Assembly: GCA_000697335.1 (NCBI GenBank)
Contig: JNEM01009810.1
Span: 1 to 20,762, forward strand
DNA from: Conidiobolus incongruus B7586
Taxonomy: Eukaryota; Entomophthoromycota; Entomophthoromycetes; Entomophthorales; Conidiobolaceae
Length of the DNA stretch: 20,762 bases
Direction of reading: 5' to 3'
In this document: in pieces, positions 20,752 to 20,762 of the stretch
Position numbering within the stretch: position 1 is the first letter of the stretch
Layout of the letters: each line of letters opens with the position of its first letter
Translations under genes and position numbers: made by a program
The notes under the pieces: generated by a model
Told to the model about the DNA's origin: nothing
Seen by the model: the letters and a program-made list of their open reading frames with translations, nothing else
The model's database searches: none

Positions 20752-20762
20752 TATTGAATATA

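Noticed and set aside
1-20762. CRISPR array, bacterial operon or defence-island organisation
   Set aside because: There are no regularly spaced repeats, no operon-like spacing among the intact genes, and the genes have spliceosomal introns. The only compact cluster is the eroded island.

Overview
The window looks like nuclear DNA of a very AT-rich fungus, probably an early-diverging one such as an arbuscular mycorrhizal (Glomeromycotina) relative. That placement is inference. It rests on extreme AT richness between genes, short introns of about 48-59 nt with GT...AG ends and CTAAC/CTAAT-like branch points, a eukaryotic tRNA-Ile(AAU) with Pol III terminators, and proteins of the YANK kinase, FUBP-like KH and thioredoxin/PDI families. 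No lineage marker gene is present.

Layout. 1-2640 is an AT desert with nothing recognisable. About 2690-4800 is an island of eroded coding sequence: one decayed minus-strand stretch and a divergent plus-strand stretch. Their origin is unknown; bacterial or viral is possible, and both are treated as fossils. 4793-6300 is AT-rich and without a supported gene. A tRNA-Ile(AAU) lies on the minus strand at 6308-6381, and an identical copy lies on the plus strand at 11303-11376. Between them is a six-exon Ser/Thr kinase of the YANK/STK32 family (8733-10506, 503 aa), preceded by a CCAAT-rich, TATA-containing promoter-like stretch. A nine-exon FUBP-type RNA-binding protein with three KH domains (13000-15009, 531 aa) follows. 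Then come a 1.7 kb gap holding a small inverted-repeat element, an unrecognised multi-pass membrane protein on the minus strand (16729-17424, 231 aa) and, divergent from it, a single-exon multi-thioredoxin-domain membrane protein (17973-20183, 736 aa). The window ends in AT-rich sequence with a (TA)15 microsatellite.

The host genes look like unrelated housekeeping or signalling genes, not a pathway cluster. I see no mobile-element machinery, CRISPR array or defence-like operon. The points most worth a second look are the eroded island, the missing signal peptide on the thioredoxin-domain protein, the unknown membrane protein, and the inverted pair of identical tRNA genes around the kinase.
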